A stretch of DNA of 64,000 bases, taken from Thiomicrorhabdus indica. GTDB lineage: Bacteria > Pseudomonadota > Gammaproteobacteria > Thiomicrospirales > Thiomicrospiraceae. Shown piece after piece: positions 26,725 through 36,431 of the stretch. The translations under genes and the position numbers were made by a program. The stretch covers positions 1,984,001-2,048,000 of the forward strand of contig NZ_CP033040.1 in the NCBI RefSeq assembly GCF_004293625.1, in the 5' to 3' direction. The notes beneath the pieces were generated by a model, which was not told where the DNA came from, did no database searches, and was given only the letters and a program-made list of their open reading frames with translations. Each line of letters begins with the position of its first letter. Position 1 is the first letter of the stretch.

Positions 26725-26796
26725 TGAAACTTACCAAAACAGGTAAGTTTCACATACTACAAGTGAAAACTGACCAATAAATAAAGTCAGTTTTCA
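26725..26796 (+). terminator. two consecutive perfect hairpins downstream of ppa
   Basis: Stem one pairs TGAAACTTACC with GGTAAGTTTCA (26725-26752). Stem two pairs TGAAAACTGAC with GTCAGTTTTCA (26764-26796). Each is an 11-bp perfect inverted repeat, and the two are related in sequence. Neither has a long T run, so they may stabilise the mRNA 3' end instead of acting as standard terminators. The rest of the 333-base gap to ppc shows no gene. Confidence 0.6.
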
Positions 26797-26973
26797 TCGA
26801 CTTTACGCTAAAACATCCATTTAGCTTACAAGATAGAAACCGTGGCATTAGGTTTGCAAACTATCCTCGATTTCTTTCGTTTCAACTCATAGAAAGCGCT
26901 AACTAGCTCCCTCCCCTCGCTTCAAACCCTTTAAATTCAAACTTTTGTTCAAAAAAATAGCGCCAAGCCCTCT

Positions 26974-27002
26974 CAATAATTCATTGAATTTTCTGATATA
27001 AT
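26974..27002 (+). promoter_or_regulatory. extended -10 promoter for ppc
   Basis: TATAAT at 26997-27002 is preceded by TG and one base, an extended -10 element. The -35 region is poor. It lies 37 bases before the ppc start. Confidence 0.6.
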
Positions 27003-27039
27003 CGCGACCAATTTGATTTTGAAAAACTGAGAGAGATTA

Positions 27040-29829
27040 ATGGTCGCTGAAAATCGTGATAAGCAGCTAAGAGCTCGTGTCAAACTTCTAGGAAATATTC
27101 TGGGGCAAGTCATCGAACGCCAAGTAGGGCGTGAAACATTTGATGCCGTTGAAAAACTTCGCCAAGGCTACATCAAACTCCAAAAAGAAGATGACCCAGC
27201 TCTGCGCGCTGAGCTTGCTGAATTTATTCAACAGCAAGAACCAGAACAACTGAACATGATTATTCGCGCCTTCAACCTCTACTTTAGCCTAGTGAACTTA
27301 GCGGAAGAAGAACATCAATATTATGAGCGCCAATCTCAGTTGAAATCCGACGGCCCACTCTGGACAGGATCCGTTTTAAATACCATTGGTGAATTCAAAG
27401 AACAAGGTTTAAATGGCGAACAAGTTCAAACCTTACTTGGAAAACTAAACTACATTCCAGTCTTTACCGCTCACCCAACCGAATCAAAACGTCGTTCCGT
27501 CATGGACAACTTACGTCGTGTCTTCCTAGATATCGGCGCCCTGAATGAAGCGGAAGCATTAAACAATGATTATGCAAAAGACTCCATTTATCAACAGCTA
27601 GAATCTCAAGTGCAAGTCTTATGGCAAACGGATGAAGTCCGTCGCCAGAAGCCGACAGTCGAAGATGAAATTCGCAATGGAATCTACTATTTCCGTCAAT
27701 CTCTCTTCAATGCAGTTCCGACTGTTTATCGCTACATGGACCGAGCCCTTGCAAAACACTACTCTGAGGATGATATTGAAGTACCAAACTTCCTAACATT
27801 TGGCTCTTGGATCGGGGGTGACCGAGATGGGAATCCATTCGTAACACATGAAACGACTGTTCGCGCATTGCTACTACAAACTCGCGCTGTTATCTATGAA
27901 TATGAAAAACGCGTGTTTGATTTAAGCTCTAAACTCACTCATTCTCGCTATTTATGTAATATTTCGAAGAAAGTGGTTAATCGTGCAACCATCGTTGATG
28001 CAGACTTGATCAAAAAAGTATTCAAAAAGCGTCCTGAACGCTTTAAAGATGAACCTTACCGTCGTTTCCTATACCTTATTTTAGGTCGCCTACGTGAAAC
28101 TCTTGCCTATATAGAAGACTTATTGGCTGATGAAAAGTCTGAAAAAAGCCAGTTTGCTTACAGCAACGAAGGTCAGTTCCTAGAAGATCTTGAAATGATT
28201 TATGACTCATTATGCAGTCACGGTGACAAAAACGTTGCAGATGAAGAGTTATTAGATTTAATCCGCCTTGTAAAAACCTTCGGTTTCTACTTAATGCGTT
28301 TGGATATTCGCCAAGAATCTACGGTTCACACCGATGCAGTGGCGGACTTATTACAACACCTTGGTATTGACTACAACGCTCTCTCTGAAGAGGAGCGCAT
28401 GGAGCTACTGGCAAAACACGTTGCGTCACCAACAATTATTGACACGCAACATCTTGCTCTCGACAAGATGACAACCGAAGTGTTAGAAGTCTTTCACGTT
28501 ATGCGCAAAATGCGTCAGGAAATCTCTCCGAAAGCCTTTAACAACTATGTCATCTCTATGACTCACTCAGCAAGTCACGTGATGGAAGTCCTGTTCCTAG
28601 CGCATCAAGCAGGCTTGGCAGGTTACAATGCTGGTAAACCCTATTGTCACATCAATATCAGTCCTTTATTTGAGACGATTGTTGATCTTGAACACATCGT
28701 ACCGGTTACCAAAGCACTGTTTGATAATCAAACATACAAAGAACTACTAGAGTCAGCAGGCAACCAACAAGAAATCATGCTAGGTTACTCTGACTCTGCA
28801 AAAGATGGCGGTAACTTGTCATCATCTTGGTCCTTGTACCAAGCGCAACAACAGATTATGGAACTAGCTGACCAGTCCGGCGTTGACTGTCGTCTATTCC
28901 ATGGTCGTGGCGGAACGCTTGCTCGTGGAGGCGGCCCTACCCACCATGCAATCCTATCCCAACCGACAGGTACGGTTCGAGGTTCAATCAAGTTCACTGA
29001 ACAAGGTGAGGTTCTATCCTACAAATACAGCAACTCTGAAACCGCTATGTATGAAATCTCGCTCGGTGTCACTGGTCTGATGAAGGCTTCACTGGGTCTA
29101 GTCAAAGAATTGCCAAAAGACCAGCCAGAATACCTTTCTGCCATGCAGAAGTTAGCACAGGATGGTGAAGCTTGTTACCGCCAGTTAACCGATCACACTG
29201 ACGGCTTCTTTGATTTCTTCTATGAAGCAACTCCAGTCACTGAAATTGGTTTACTGAATATTGGATCACGCCCTTCTCACCGCAAAAAAGGTAATCTTTC
29301 GAAAGAATCTATCAGAGCCATTCCTTGGATATTTGGTTGGGCACAAGCTCGCATGACCTTCCCAGCATGGCAAGGTACTGGATATGCGCTAGATAATTGG
29401 ATTTCTGAACACGGTGATGCCCAGTTAAAAGAAATGTATACCAACTGGCCATTTTTCCGCGCAATGATTAGCAATATTCAAATGGCACTCTACAAAACTA
29501 ACTTGAAAATTGGTGCTCAATACACCGAGTTAGGACAAAATCAAGATCAAGCGCAAGATGTTTATCATCAGATTGCTGACGAACATGTGCGAGCTGTACA
29601 ACGTATTTTAGAAGTCAGTGGCAACGAATATCTAATGGCCGAAACGCCTTCTATTGCGTTATCTCTCAAACGACGCAACCCTTATCTAGTGCCATTAAAC
29701 AACATTCAAATCGCACTGCTTCGTCGTTTTAAAGCGCCTGATGCAACAGAAGAGCAACAAGAAAAATGGCTTAGCCCTCTATTAAACAGCATCAATGCAA
29801 TTGCAGCTGGAATGAGAAATACAGGATAA
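27040..29829 (+). CDS. ppc: phosphoenolpyruvate carboxylase
   Basis: The 929-residue enzyme fixes bicarbonate onto PEP to form oxaloacetate. It shows the catalytic histidine segment (FTAHPTESKRRS), the LGYSDSAKDGG motif, the glycine-rich GRGGTLARGGGP loop and the conserved C-terminal RNTG. Length is slightly above E. coli Ppc (883). In an autotroph or acetate-type metabolism it would refill the TCA cycle. It has its own promoter and terminator, so it is a single-gene unit. Confidence 0.96.
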   Translation: MVAENRDKQLRARVKLLGNILGQVIERQVGRETFDAVEKLRQGYIKLQKEDDPALRAELAEFIQQQEPEQLNMIIRAFNLYFSLVNLAEEEHQYYERQSQLKSDGPLWTGSVLNTIGEFKEQGLNGEQVQTLLGKLNYIPVFTAHPTESKRRSVMDNLRRVFLDIGALNEAEALNNDYAKDSIYQQLESQVQVLWQTDEVRRQKPTVEDEIRNGIYYFRQSLFNAVPTVYRYMDRALAKHYSEDDIEVPNFLTFGSWIGGDRDGNPFVTHETTVRALLLQTRAVIYEYEKRVFDLSSKLTHSRYLCNISKKVVNRATIVDADLIKKVFKKRPERFKDEPYRRFLYLILGRLRETLAYIEDLLADEKSEKSQFAYSNEGQFLEDLEMIYDSLCSHGDKNVADEELLDLIRLVKTFGFYLMRLDIRQESTVHTDAVADLLQHLGIDYNALSEEERMELLAKHVASPTIIDTQHLALDKMTTEVLEVFHVMRKMRQEISPKAFNNYVISMTHSASHVMEVLFLAHQAGLAGYNAGKPYCHINISPLFETIVDLEHIVPVTKALFDNQTYKELLESAGNQQEIMLGYSDSAKDGGNLSSSWSLYQAQQQIMELADQSGVDCRLFHGRGGTLARGGGPTHHAILSQPTGTVRGSIKFTEQGEVLSYKYSNSETAMYEISLGVTGLMKASLGLVKELPKDQPEYLSAMQKLAQDGEACYRQLTDHTDGFFDFFYEATPVTEIGLLNIGSRPSHRKKGNLSKESIRAIPWIFGWAQARMTFPAWQGTGYALDNWISEHGDAQLKEMYTNWPFFRAMISNIQMALYKTNLKIGAQYTELGQNQDQAQDVYHQIADEHVRAVQRILEVSGNEYLMAETPSIALSLKRRNPYLVPLNNIQIALLRRFKAPDATEEQQEKWLSPLLNSINAIAAGMRNTG

Positions 29830-29856
29830 GTTCAACTTAGTATTTGCTTTCCACCC

Positions 29857-29889
29857 AAAAGCCTTACTGATTTACAGTGAGGCTTTTTT
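29857..29889 (+). terminator. terminator downstream of ppc
   Basis: AAAAGCCTTACTG and CAGTGAGGCTTTTTT pair around ATTTA with one weak pair and end in a T run. Confidence 0.85.
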
Positions 29890-30074
29890 ATTAGCATGAA
29901 ATTTATTATGAAATTTTCGGCAGTATTAGAATTTTTTATAAAACTCAGTATAATACTGTTTTTTAATTTCGGGGCTATTACCAAAACAGCATCCGTAGAT
30001 TTCGGTCTCAATTAAGTTTCTAGATTTATTTTTAAGTCTTAAAATTTAAACACAGCCAAAAGCGAAGAGAAATT

Positions 30075-30464
30075 ATGCAAATCACTCTGTTAAAGTCTAA
30101 ACTTCACCGCATTACAACCACTCATGCTGAACTGGATTATGAAGGTTCTTGTGCGATTGATGCCGACCTGTTGAAAATGGCTGGAATTCGTGAATACGAA
30201 CAGATTCAAATCTACAACGTCAATAATGGTGAACGTTTCACTACCTATGCGATTCTAGCAGAAGCTGGTAGCAGGATAGTCTCAGTCAATGGGGCAGCGG
30301 CTCATAAAGCAAACCCTGGAGATTTACTAATTATCGCCACCTATGCAAGCATGAATGAAGCTGAAGCGGATAACTACAAACCCACCATGGTTTATTTTAA
30401 TGACAAAAATGAGGTCATCAAAACCGCCAACGCCATCGCACCTCAATTAGCGACTGCAAGCTAA
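30075..30464 (+). CDS. panD: aspartate 1-decarboxylase PanD
   Basis: The 129-residue proenzyme makes beta-alanine from aspartate for pantothenate synthesis. The self-cleavage site G24-S25 in YEGSCAID creates the pyruvoyl group on Ser25. It is not next to panB-panC: the mot genes lie between, on the other strand. A possible promoter TATAAT lies at 29949 within the 13-bp palindrome CAGTATAATACTG. It ends at a symmetrical terminator shared with motB. Confidence 0.95.
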   Translation: MQITLLKSKLHRITTTHAELDYEGSCAIDADLLKMAGIREYEQIQIYNVNNGERFTTYAILAEAGSRIVSVNGAAAHKANPGDLLIIATYASMNEAEADNYKPTMVYFNDKNEVIKTANAIAPQLATAS

Positions 30465-30491
30465 AAATATAAACACAGCCCATATAATCAT

Positions 30492-30519
30492 AAAAAGCCA
30501 ATCAAACGATTGGCTTTTT
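30492..30519. terminator. bidirectional terminator between panD and motB
   Basis: AAAAAGCCAATC and GATTGGCTTTTT make a perfect 12-bp stem around AAAC. Runs on both sides serve the two convergent genes. Confidence 0.85.
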
Positions 30520-30551
30520 GCTTTTTAAAAAATGCATGACAAGAAAAGAAA

Positions 30552-31418
30552 CTATTGCTCAACAGGTTTTTCTTCAATCATTACGGAAGAAGTCCTACCG
30601 GAATTCTCCACGCCACCTTGTTCAACCAATGTTTTGGGCTCGTAACTTGAAACATCGCCATTTCCCTGTGTATTTACCTTTGCACCCGGCCGGCTTTCTT
30701 CTCTTGTAATCAAAATTTCTACTCGGCGGTTTTTTGCATGAGCAGCTTCAGTATTCCCCTTAGCAATCGGCTGAGTATCTGCTAAACCTATCGCCTGAAC
30801 TTGATTAGGTCGAACACTCCCATCCTCAATCAGTTGTGTAATAACACTCGCCGCACGAGCACTGGAAAGCTCCCAATTAGAGCGAAATCGACCGCCGGAA
30901 ATTGGAATGCTATCAGTATGGCCAACAACTTGAATCGCTACAGCCTCTTTTCGAAATTGGTAAAACTTTCGTAAAATTACTCGGAATCTTGCTTTTAGAT
31001 CCGCACTGCCTTGATCAAATGCAATTTGCTCAGGAAAAACTAACTGGATCTGGTTGGATTCTTCATTGTAAGCAATTTCAATATTCCCCTCTCCGGTAGA
31101 GTGGCTAAAACTCTGCTCAAGCTGTTCAAATAACAATCGCATTGCCTCTTTTTCTTCATCACTCAGGCCTGACTTTGTTGGAGGTTCAATCGATTCGGTC
31201 GGGATTTGATCTGGAACACTTCGAAAAAATTCTAGCTGTTCTGGCGTTAACTCAGAACCATTTCCCAAAGCTTCCGTTAAAGACTCTACTACAGCTTTAT
31301 ACTTTGCCGCTTCAGGACTAGACATAGCATACAAAAGGACAAACAATGCCATCAACAACGACATTAAATCGGCAAAGGTTGCCATCCATGCTGGACTTCC
31401 ACTAGACTTCTTCGCCAT
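30552..31418 (-). CDS. motB: flagellar motor stator protein MotB/PomB-type
   Basis: The 288-residue protein has a short cytoplasmic N terminus and one membrane helix (about 15-32). The ion-binding aspartate is D17 in FADLMSLLM. A periplasmic OmpA-like peptidoglycan-binding domain lies at about 125-240 (GHTDSIPISGG, NRRVEI). With MotA it forms the stator that powers flagellar rotation. The N-terminal sequence looks closer to the sodium-type PomB than to E. coli MotB, but coupling ion cannot be proven. A long polar tail follows the OmpA domain. The gene overlaps motA by 17 bases, indicating coupled translation. Confidence 0.88.
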   Translation of the reverse strand: MAKKSSGSPAWMATFADLMSLLMALFVLLYAMSSPEAAKYKAVVESLTEALGNGSELTPEQLEFFRSVPDQIPTESIEPPTKSGLSDEEKEAMRLLFEQLEQSFSHSTGEGNIEIAYNEESNQIQLVFPEQIAFDQGSADLKARFRVILRKFYQFRKEAVAIQVVGHTDSIPISGGRFRSNWELSSARAASVITQLIEDGSVRPNQVQAIGLADTQPIAKGNTEAAHAKNRRVEILITREESRPGAKVNTQGNGDVSSYEPKTLVEQGGVENSGRTSSVMIEEKPVEQ

Positions 31419-32172
31419 CTTTCTTAACCTTAGTACCTTGCAGGTAAGGCGCTAGAATATCACGCATTACTGACGGGTTATGTCCTTGCGCGATACAGTC
31501 AACTGCTTCAATAATTAAATGCTGGCGATAGCCCTCACCATGTGCCCAAGACTCAATTTTATCAGCCATAGGTAAAGCAAAAAGGTTGGCTATCATGGCA
31601 CCATAAAGCGTGGTCAACAAGGCCACAGCCATTGAAGGGCCAATCGCAGATGGGTCTGAAAGATTTGCCAGCATCTGTACCAACCCTACAAGGGTACCAA
31701 TCATCCCAAAGGCCGGAGCAGTGTCCCCAACCGCGCGAAACACACCGGAACTCGTCTCGGCCTGTTCAGTCATCAACTTATTTTTTTCTAATAATGTACT
31801 TTTTACTAGCTCTGCTGAGTAACCGTCCACCAACATTCGAACGCCATCAGAATAAAAGCGATTATCAACCTCATAGTTTTCCATCGCCAAAACCCCTTTT
31901 GAACGCACCAAACGCAAAAGGTCTTCGGTCATATCCACTAATTCATTTAAGTCTTTAATTTCTTTTTCGACTTTTAAGACACTAAAAGACATTCCAACTG
32001 CTTTTATGCTGTCAGCCATGGAATAACGAATCATTGTTGCAGCTAATGTCCCACCAGCAACAATTAGCAAGCCTGGAATATTAACAAAGAGAAGTATGGA
32101 AGATCCTAGGGACATAGCAACCAATACAATGGTCACGCCCATAAAGAGACCGATAAGAGTTGAAAAACTCAT
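31402..32172 (-). CDS. motA: flagellar motor stator protein MotA/PomA-type
   Basis: The 256-residue membrane protein has four predicted helices, two near the N terminus and two at about 150-205. The conserved segment FGMIGTLVGLVQML matches PomA/MotA. It partners the MotB-type product in the stator. The cytoplasmic loop between helices 2 and 3 is charged, as needed for contact with FliG. The two genes form a pair without other flagellar genes nearby, as often seen for stators. Confidence 0.9.
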   Translation of the reverse strand: MSFSTLIGLFMGVTIVLVAMSLGSSILLFVNIPGLLIVAGGTLAATMIRYSMADSIKAVGMSFSVLKVEKEIKDLNELVDMTEDLLRLVRSKGVLAMENYEVDNRFYSDGVRMLVDGYSAELVKSTLLEKNKLMTEQAETSSGVFRAVGDTAPAFGMIGTLVGLVQMLANLSDPSAIGPSMAVALLTTLYGAMIANLFALPMADKIESWAHGEGYRQHLIIEAVDCIAQGHNPSVMRDILAPYLQGTKVKKDGEEV

Positions 32173-32263
32173 TGAACAAAATCACCTATAAACCAAATTT
32201 GTTAATCATCAAACATTCTACAGGTTTACGTATAAATACCCGGAATATTTCACTATAAATTGA

Positions 32264-33136
32264 TTAAAGCAATAAATTGTCCAATAGACGAGTTTTTCCA
32301 AGACGAGCAACCACTAAAATTACATAGTAATTACAAGATAGCTTTTCTGATTCGATTAAATCCACCGTTAACAAGGTTCCTACCTGACAAACCTGAATAT
32401 AATCCACCTGACTAAAACCAGCATTTAATAGATTCTCAGAAGCTTTTTTACAGACCTCAGCGACTTTTTGATTTGCATTCAACAACTCTTTTGACATCCA
32501 TTGTAGTTGTTGATACAAAACCGGTGCAATTTGTCGCTGAGATGCGTCTAAATATTGGTTCCGTGAACTCAATGCCAAACCATCCTCATCTCTGGCAATC
32601 GGGGCAATCCTGATATTGACAGGCACACACAAATCTTCAACCATCTTCTGGATGACTGCACATTGCTGAAAATCTTTTTGGCCAAAAACAGCCACATCAG
32701 GCTGAACCATGTTAAACAACTTCATCACAACAGTCGTCACACCATCAAAATGACCTGGACGTAAAGCCCCTTCTAACAACCCTGTCAACAAACTAGGAAC
32801 CTGAACCAAAGTCTGCCCTTGCTGTCCATTCGGATACATTTCCTGAATCGAAGGGTAAAAAACACAATCCGCACTAATCTCTCGCAACCTTTCTTCATCT
32901 TGCTGATAAGTTCTGGGGTAGGAGTCAAAATCTTCACCTTCACCAAACTGCAAAGGATTCACGAAGATGCTGACAACCACTTTATCGCACTCAGCTTGAG
33001 CAGCTTCAACCAAACTCAAGTGTCCCTGATGGAGGTTTCCCATCGTTGGGACAAGCCCGATACTTAATCCCTGATTGCGCCATTCAGCGACAAGCTGCTG
33101 CAGGCTGGAAAGTGTCTGAATTACTTGTAATGACAT
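32264..33136 (-). CDS. panC: pantothenate synthetase PanC
   Basis: The 290-residue enzyme condenses pantoate with beta-alanine using ATP. The nucleotidyltransferase HIGH-like motif appears as HQGH in PTMGNLHQGHLSL, and VFGQKDFQQ and the LSSRNQYL segment are also typical. It follows panB by 46 bases and ends the pcnB-folK-panB-panC run. Confidence 0.95.
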   Translation of the reverse strand: MSLQVIQTLSSLQQLVAEWRNQGLSIGLVPTMGNLHQGHLSLVEAAQAECDKVVVSIFVNPLQFGEGEDFDSYPRTYQQDEERLREISADCVFYPSIQEMYPNGQQGQTLVQVPSLLTGLLEGALRPGHFDGVTTVVMKLFNMVQPDVAVFGQKDFQQCAVIQKMVEDLCVPVNIRIAPIARDEDGLALSSRNQYLDASQRQIAPVLYQQLQWMSKELLNANQKVAEVCKKASENLLNAGFSQVDYIQVCQVGTLLTVDLIESEKLSCNYYVILVVARLGKTRLLDNLLL

Positions 33137-33182
33137 AGGAAATCTTAAATCGTTTTACACGCTGGTTGATCAATAAAAAACA

Positions 33183-33968
33183 CTAGAAACAGTGCTCTTG
33201 AGCAGGAAAGCTTTCTTCTTTAACGGCTTTAACATAGGATCGAATAGCAGACTCAATAGAATTCGTTGCCGCCAAAAAATTATGCGCAAACAAAGGCGTT
33301 TTTCCAACGGTGATTCCAAGTATATCTTGCAAGACTAAGACCTGACCATCACAGGCCGGCCCGCTGCCAATTCCAATCACGGGAATGTTTAAACGACTCG
33401 TAATTTCCTTAGCTAAGTCGGCTGGAACGCACTCTAACACCAACATATCAGCACCCGCTTGCTCAAGCCCTTGGGCTTGGGACATTAACTTTTCGGCACT
33501 TGATTCATCTCGGCCGGCAACTTTATACCCATGTTTTTCAACCGACTGCGGCAGAAGGCCTAAATGTCCACAAACCGGAATGCCTAAATCACTCATGGCT
33601 TTTACCATTGGCAATACGCGCTCTCCACCTTCCAGCTTCACCATATTCGCCTGCCCCTCTTTCATCAATCTCGAGGCTGCGGAGAGACAGGTTTCCACAG
33701 AGGCATCACTCATAAAAGGCAAATCAGCAATACACCACGACGACTGGTTACCACGTTGAACCATTTGAGTGTGATACACCATTTCATCAAGACTGACAGG
33801 TAACGTTGTTTTGTGCCCTTGAACGACCATTCCAAGAGAATCCCCTACCAAAATCACATCCACACCTGCTGTAGACACCCAGTGTGCAAAACTTGCATCA
33901 TAAGCCGTCAAACAAGCGACTTTTTCGCCACTGCGAACAGATTTTCTTATTGCGGAGAGTGTTTTCAC
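33183..33968 (-). CDS. panB: 3-methyl-2-oxobutanoate hydroxymethyltransferase PanB
   Basis: The 261-residue TIM-barrel enzyme adds a hydroxymethyl group from methylene-THF to ketoisovalerate, the first step of pantoate synthesis. Typical segments are [21 protein letters not shown] and [14 protein letters not shown]. It lies between folK and panC in the standard gammaproteobacterial order. Confidence 0.95.
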   Translation of the reverse strand: MKTLSAIRKSVRSGEKVACLTAYDASFAHWVSTAGVDVILVGDSLGMVVQGHKTTLPVSLDEMVYHTQMVQRGNQSSWCIADLPFMSDASVETCLSAASRLMKEGQANMVKLEGGERVLPMVKAMSDLGIPVCGHLGLLPQSVEKHGYKVAGRDESSAEKLMSQAQGLEQAGADMLVLECVPADLAKEITSRLNIPVIGIGSGPACDGQVLVLQDILGITVGKTPLFAHNFLAATNSIESAIRSYVKAVKEESFPAQEHCF

Positions 33969-34039
33969 AAGGCAAACCCTTTAGTCATTTCAGTGGTCGT
34001 ATTATAGAACATTCAAAGCTCTGAAACCTAAGCGAATTT

Positions 34040-34049
34040 ACCGGCCGGT
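34040..34049. repeat. ACCGGCCGGT palindrome between folK and panB
   Basis: Exact copy in the 99-base gap inside the pcnB-folK-panB-panC run. With flanks it forms a 16-bp perfect palindrome TTTACCGGCCGGTAAA. It could attenuate transcription into panBC. Confidence 0.9.
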
Positions 34050-34067
34050 AAAATGAAATTTACAAAT

Positions 34068-34574
34068 TCAAGAAGCGTCCAATGCGACCACAAACGTTTC
34101 ATCCAAAGCACTAATCATCTGCTCGAGATTGGGTAAATTCGGAATGGATAAATTAGGCGAAATCTCTTGAATAGGCAATAAAACGAAATCACGATTTGGA
34201 ATTTGCGGATGCGGAATTTGTAAATTATCTTCATCAATAACTTGGGAACCATACACCAAAATATCGACATCAATTAATCGCTCACCCCAGTGCCGCTTCT
34301 TGACTCGCCCAAGAGTTTCCTCTATGTTTTGAGTCACCTTCAAAAGTGCTTGAGGAGATAAAGAGGTTGACACTTGAAGCACTGCATTGACAAAATCAGG
34401 TTGATCTTGTGGACCTAATGGCTTTGAACCATAAAAGCTGGAACTCATCACTGCAGAAATTTCAGGGTGAGAGTGAAGTGCTTCGATTGCTCGTTCAAGT
34501 TGTCGTTTGGGATTATCAAGGTTACTCCCAAGTCCTAAAAAAACCTGTGATTCAACAACAGACATAAAATTCAT
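34068..34574 (-). CDS. folK: HPPK, dihydropterin pyrophosphokinase FolK
   Basis: The 168-residue enzyme transfers pyrophosphate from ATP to hydroxymethyl-dihydropterin in folate synthesis. The signature segments FLGLGSNL, RLIDVDILVYG and IPHPQIPNRDFVLLP are clear. It sits downstream of pcnB, with palindrome copies in the gaps on either side. Another ATG three codons in is possible as start. Confidence 0.93.
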   Translation of the reverse strand: MNFMSVVESQVFLGLGSNLDNPKRQLERAIEALHSHPEISAVMSSSFYGSKPLGPQDQPDFVNAVLQVSTSLSPQALLKVTQNIEETLGRVKKRHWGERLIDVDILVYGSQVIDEDNLQIPHPQIPNRDFVLLPIQEISPNLSIPNLPNLEQMISALDETFVVALDAS

Positions 34575-34622
34575 ACATCCAATTTAGGGTTTCAAAAAGA
34601 CAAACAAACCATAAGATAATTT

Positions 34623-34632
34623 ACCGGCCGGT
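34623..34632. repeat. ACCGGCCGGT palindrome between pcnB and folK
   Basis: Exact copy in the 81-base gap. The left flank is TT and the right flank AG, so symmetry ends at 12 bp. Confidence 0.9.
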
Positions 34633-34655
34633 AGAAAATATCAGCCGATTCGCAA

Positions 34656-36107
34656 TCATTCATCATTCGATTTTTTGGAACTGGAATTCTGACTACGCTT
34701 TCGATAGAAATTACGATTTCGACGCGATGGATGGCGGCGTTTTTTCGGATGTTTTAATTTCGCTGTAATCGCAACTTGTTCAACCGGAGTTTTTTCTTGA
34801 AAATCCGTCCACCAATCAAACAACTCTCTAAACTCTTGTGAACCGGCGGCAACACGAACGCCTAAAAAATCATAAGCCGCACGAAACCTTGGATGCTCAA
34901 GTAGCTTTTGTGCACGATCACCATGACGCTTTGGCAAACGCCACTGTAAATTCCAAATATCACGCATTTGTGCAGTAAGACGTTTAGGAATAGACGTTCG
35001 ACGAATCTGCTGTTCAATCACATCATTTGACGCGGCATGAAAGGCATCTTGAGGAACCAGACCTGCTTGTAAATGTTGCTGGCGACGTTGCAACATTGGT
35101 TCCCATAGCAGAGCAGCAAACAAAAAGGCCGGATTCACCGACTTACCAACCTGAATACGCGCATCGGTGCTTTTAAGCGCTTCAATCACCATCATTCTAG
35201 GGAAATTATTTTCCTCATGTGCCAGCAGCTCATCCGTAAGTGGGAACAAGTGGTGAAATAAATTATAGTGCCTCAGCTTTTCAAACACCTCAATTCCAAC
35301 ACCGCTATGAAAAAGCTTTAAAACCTCTTCGAACATTCTGGCGTGAGAGACATCTTTTAATAAAGGCCCTAAGTCGAAAATAGGTTTTTCTGTCGCATCA
35401 TCTATTTTAAACCCAAGCTTTGCAGCGAAGCGTATCGCACGAATCATGCGAACCGGATCTTCTCTATAACGCGTTACCGGATCACCGATTAACCGAAGCG
35501 TTCCTTTTTCAATGTCTTTCAACCCACCCGTGTAATCGACAATCGAAAAATCTTTAATATTGTAATACAGTGCATTGACCGTAAAATCTCGACGCCAGAC
35601 ATCCTCATTAAGCGTTCCATACACATTATCCCGAACTAATCGACCAGTATCATCTACCGCACGGCCGCTAATTTTAACTTTTCGGCCAGGAACACGCTGC
35701 CCCAATTCTTTGGCATCAGCCTGCCCACGAAATGTTGCTACTTCAATCACCGTTCTGCCATACCGAACATGCGCTAAACGAAAACGACGACCAATCAAAC
35801 GACAGCGCTGCTTAAAGACATCTTTTACCTGCTCTGGTTCAGCATTGGTTACGACATCAAAATCTTTCGGCTCAATACCTAACAGCAAATCACGAACACA
35901 CCCACCCACTAAATAAGCATCAAACCCAGCACGCTTCAATCCGTAAAGGACATCCAAGGCTGATTTATCAATCATTTTTCGAGAAATCCGATGCTGGTCT
36001 CGCGTTAAGATAACAGGCTGATTCGATGAAGTGACATTCGATGAAGTGACTTGGGGTTCGGGTTGGCGGGAAAAAAACGCACTAATCTTTCGTATAATTT
36101 TTTGCAT
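34656..36107 (-). CDS. pcnB: poly(A) polymerase I
   Basis: The 483-residue nucleotidyltransferase adds poly(A) tails to RNA and promotes decay. The active-site signature GGCVRDLLLGIEPKDFDVV holds the catalytic aspartates. The flexible-loop and RNA-binding segments (DPVRMIRAIRFAAKLGF) follow. The C-terminal 40 residues are strongly basic with RR and KK clusters, as in E. coli PcnB. It heads the pcnB-folK-panB-panC run. Confidence 0.94.
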   Translation of the reverse strand: MQKIIRKISAFFSRQPEPQVTSSNVTSSNQPVILTRDQHRISRKMIDKSALDVLYGLKRAGFDAYLVGGCVRDLLLGIEPKDFDVVTNAEPEQVKDVFKQRCRLIGRRFRLAHVRYGRTVIEVATFRGQADAKELGQRVPGRKVKISGRAVDDTGRLVRDNVYGTLNEDVWRRDFTVNALYYNIKDFSIVDYTGGLKDIEKGTLRLIGDPVTRYREDPVRMIRAIRFAAKLGFKIDDATEKPIFDLGPLLKDVSHARMFEEVLKLFHSGVGIEVFEKLRHYNLFHHLFPLTDELLAHEENNFPRMMVIEALKSTDARIQVGKSVNPAFLFAALLWEPMLQRRQQHLQAGLVPQDAFHAASNDVIEQQIRRTSIPKRLTAQMRDIWNLQWRLPKRHGDRAQKLLEHPRFRAAYDFLGVRVAAGSQEFRELFDWWTDFQEKTPVEQVAITAKLKHPKKRRHPSRRNRNFYRKRSQNSSSKKSNDE

Positions 36108-36228
36108 AAATTTGATAGCTATGGATGAATTACCGATTTTCGGGCAATTACGACAAGCCTCTGATTATATTTTGTATAAATGAATAATCATTTCATTTTA
36201 ACGGCTTTTACCCAGACTGCAATCTATA

Positions 36229-36405
36229 GAGAGCTTTGTACGAGATAATAAATAACCAAAATTGGCTAAAATCCTACCGAGCTTTGTTAAAAACCTTGAG
36301 AATAGCTAGCTATTCGCTGCACTTTTTGCCTAGCTCAACAGGATTTTTTCTCAATTTATGCTTTATCTCATACTCGTGTTTATACCCTTTGGGTGCAAAG
36401 CTCTC
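36229..36405. mobile_element. MITE-like palindromic element
   Basis: A noncoding unit of about 177 bp is bounded by inverted ends GAGAGCTTTG and CAAAGCTCTC. Inside, long imperfect arms pair, for example AGGATTTT with AAAATCCT and CTCAATTTA-like with TAACCAAAATTG-like blocks. The centre is the perfect 16-bp palindrome GAATAGCTAGCTATTC (36300-36315). No coding frame is seen. Structure fits a miniature inverted-repeat element or a large intergenic repeat. It ends 16 bases before the ribosome site of the next gene. Confidence 0.6.
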
Positions 36406-36431
36406 CCGAAGACCAAATTAAGGAAATAAAT

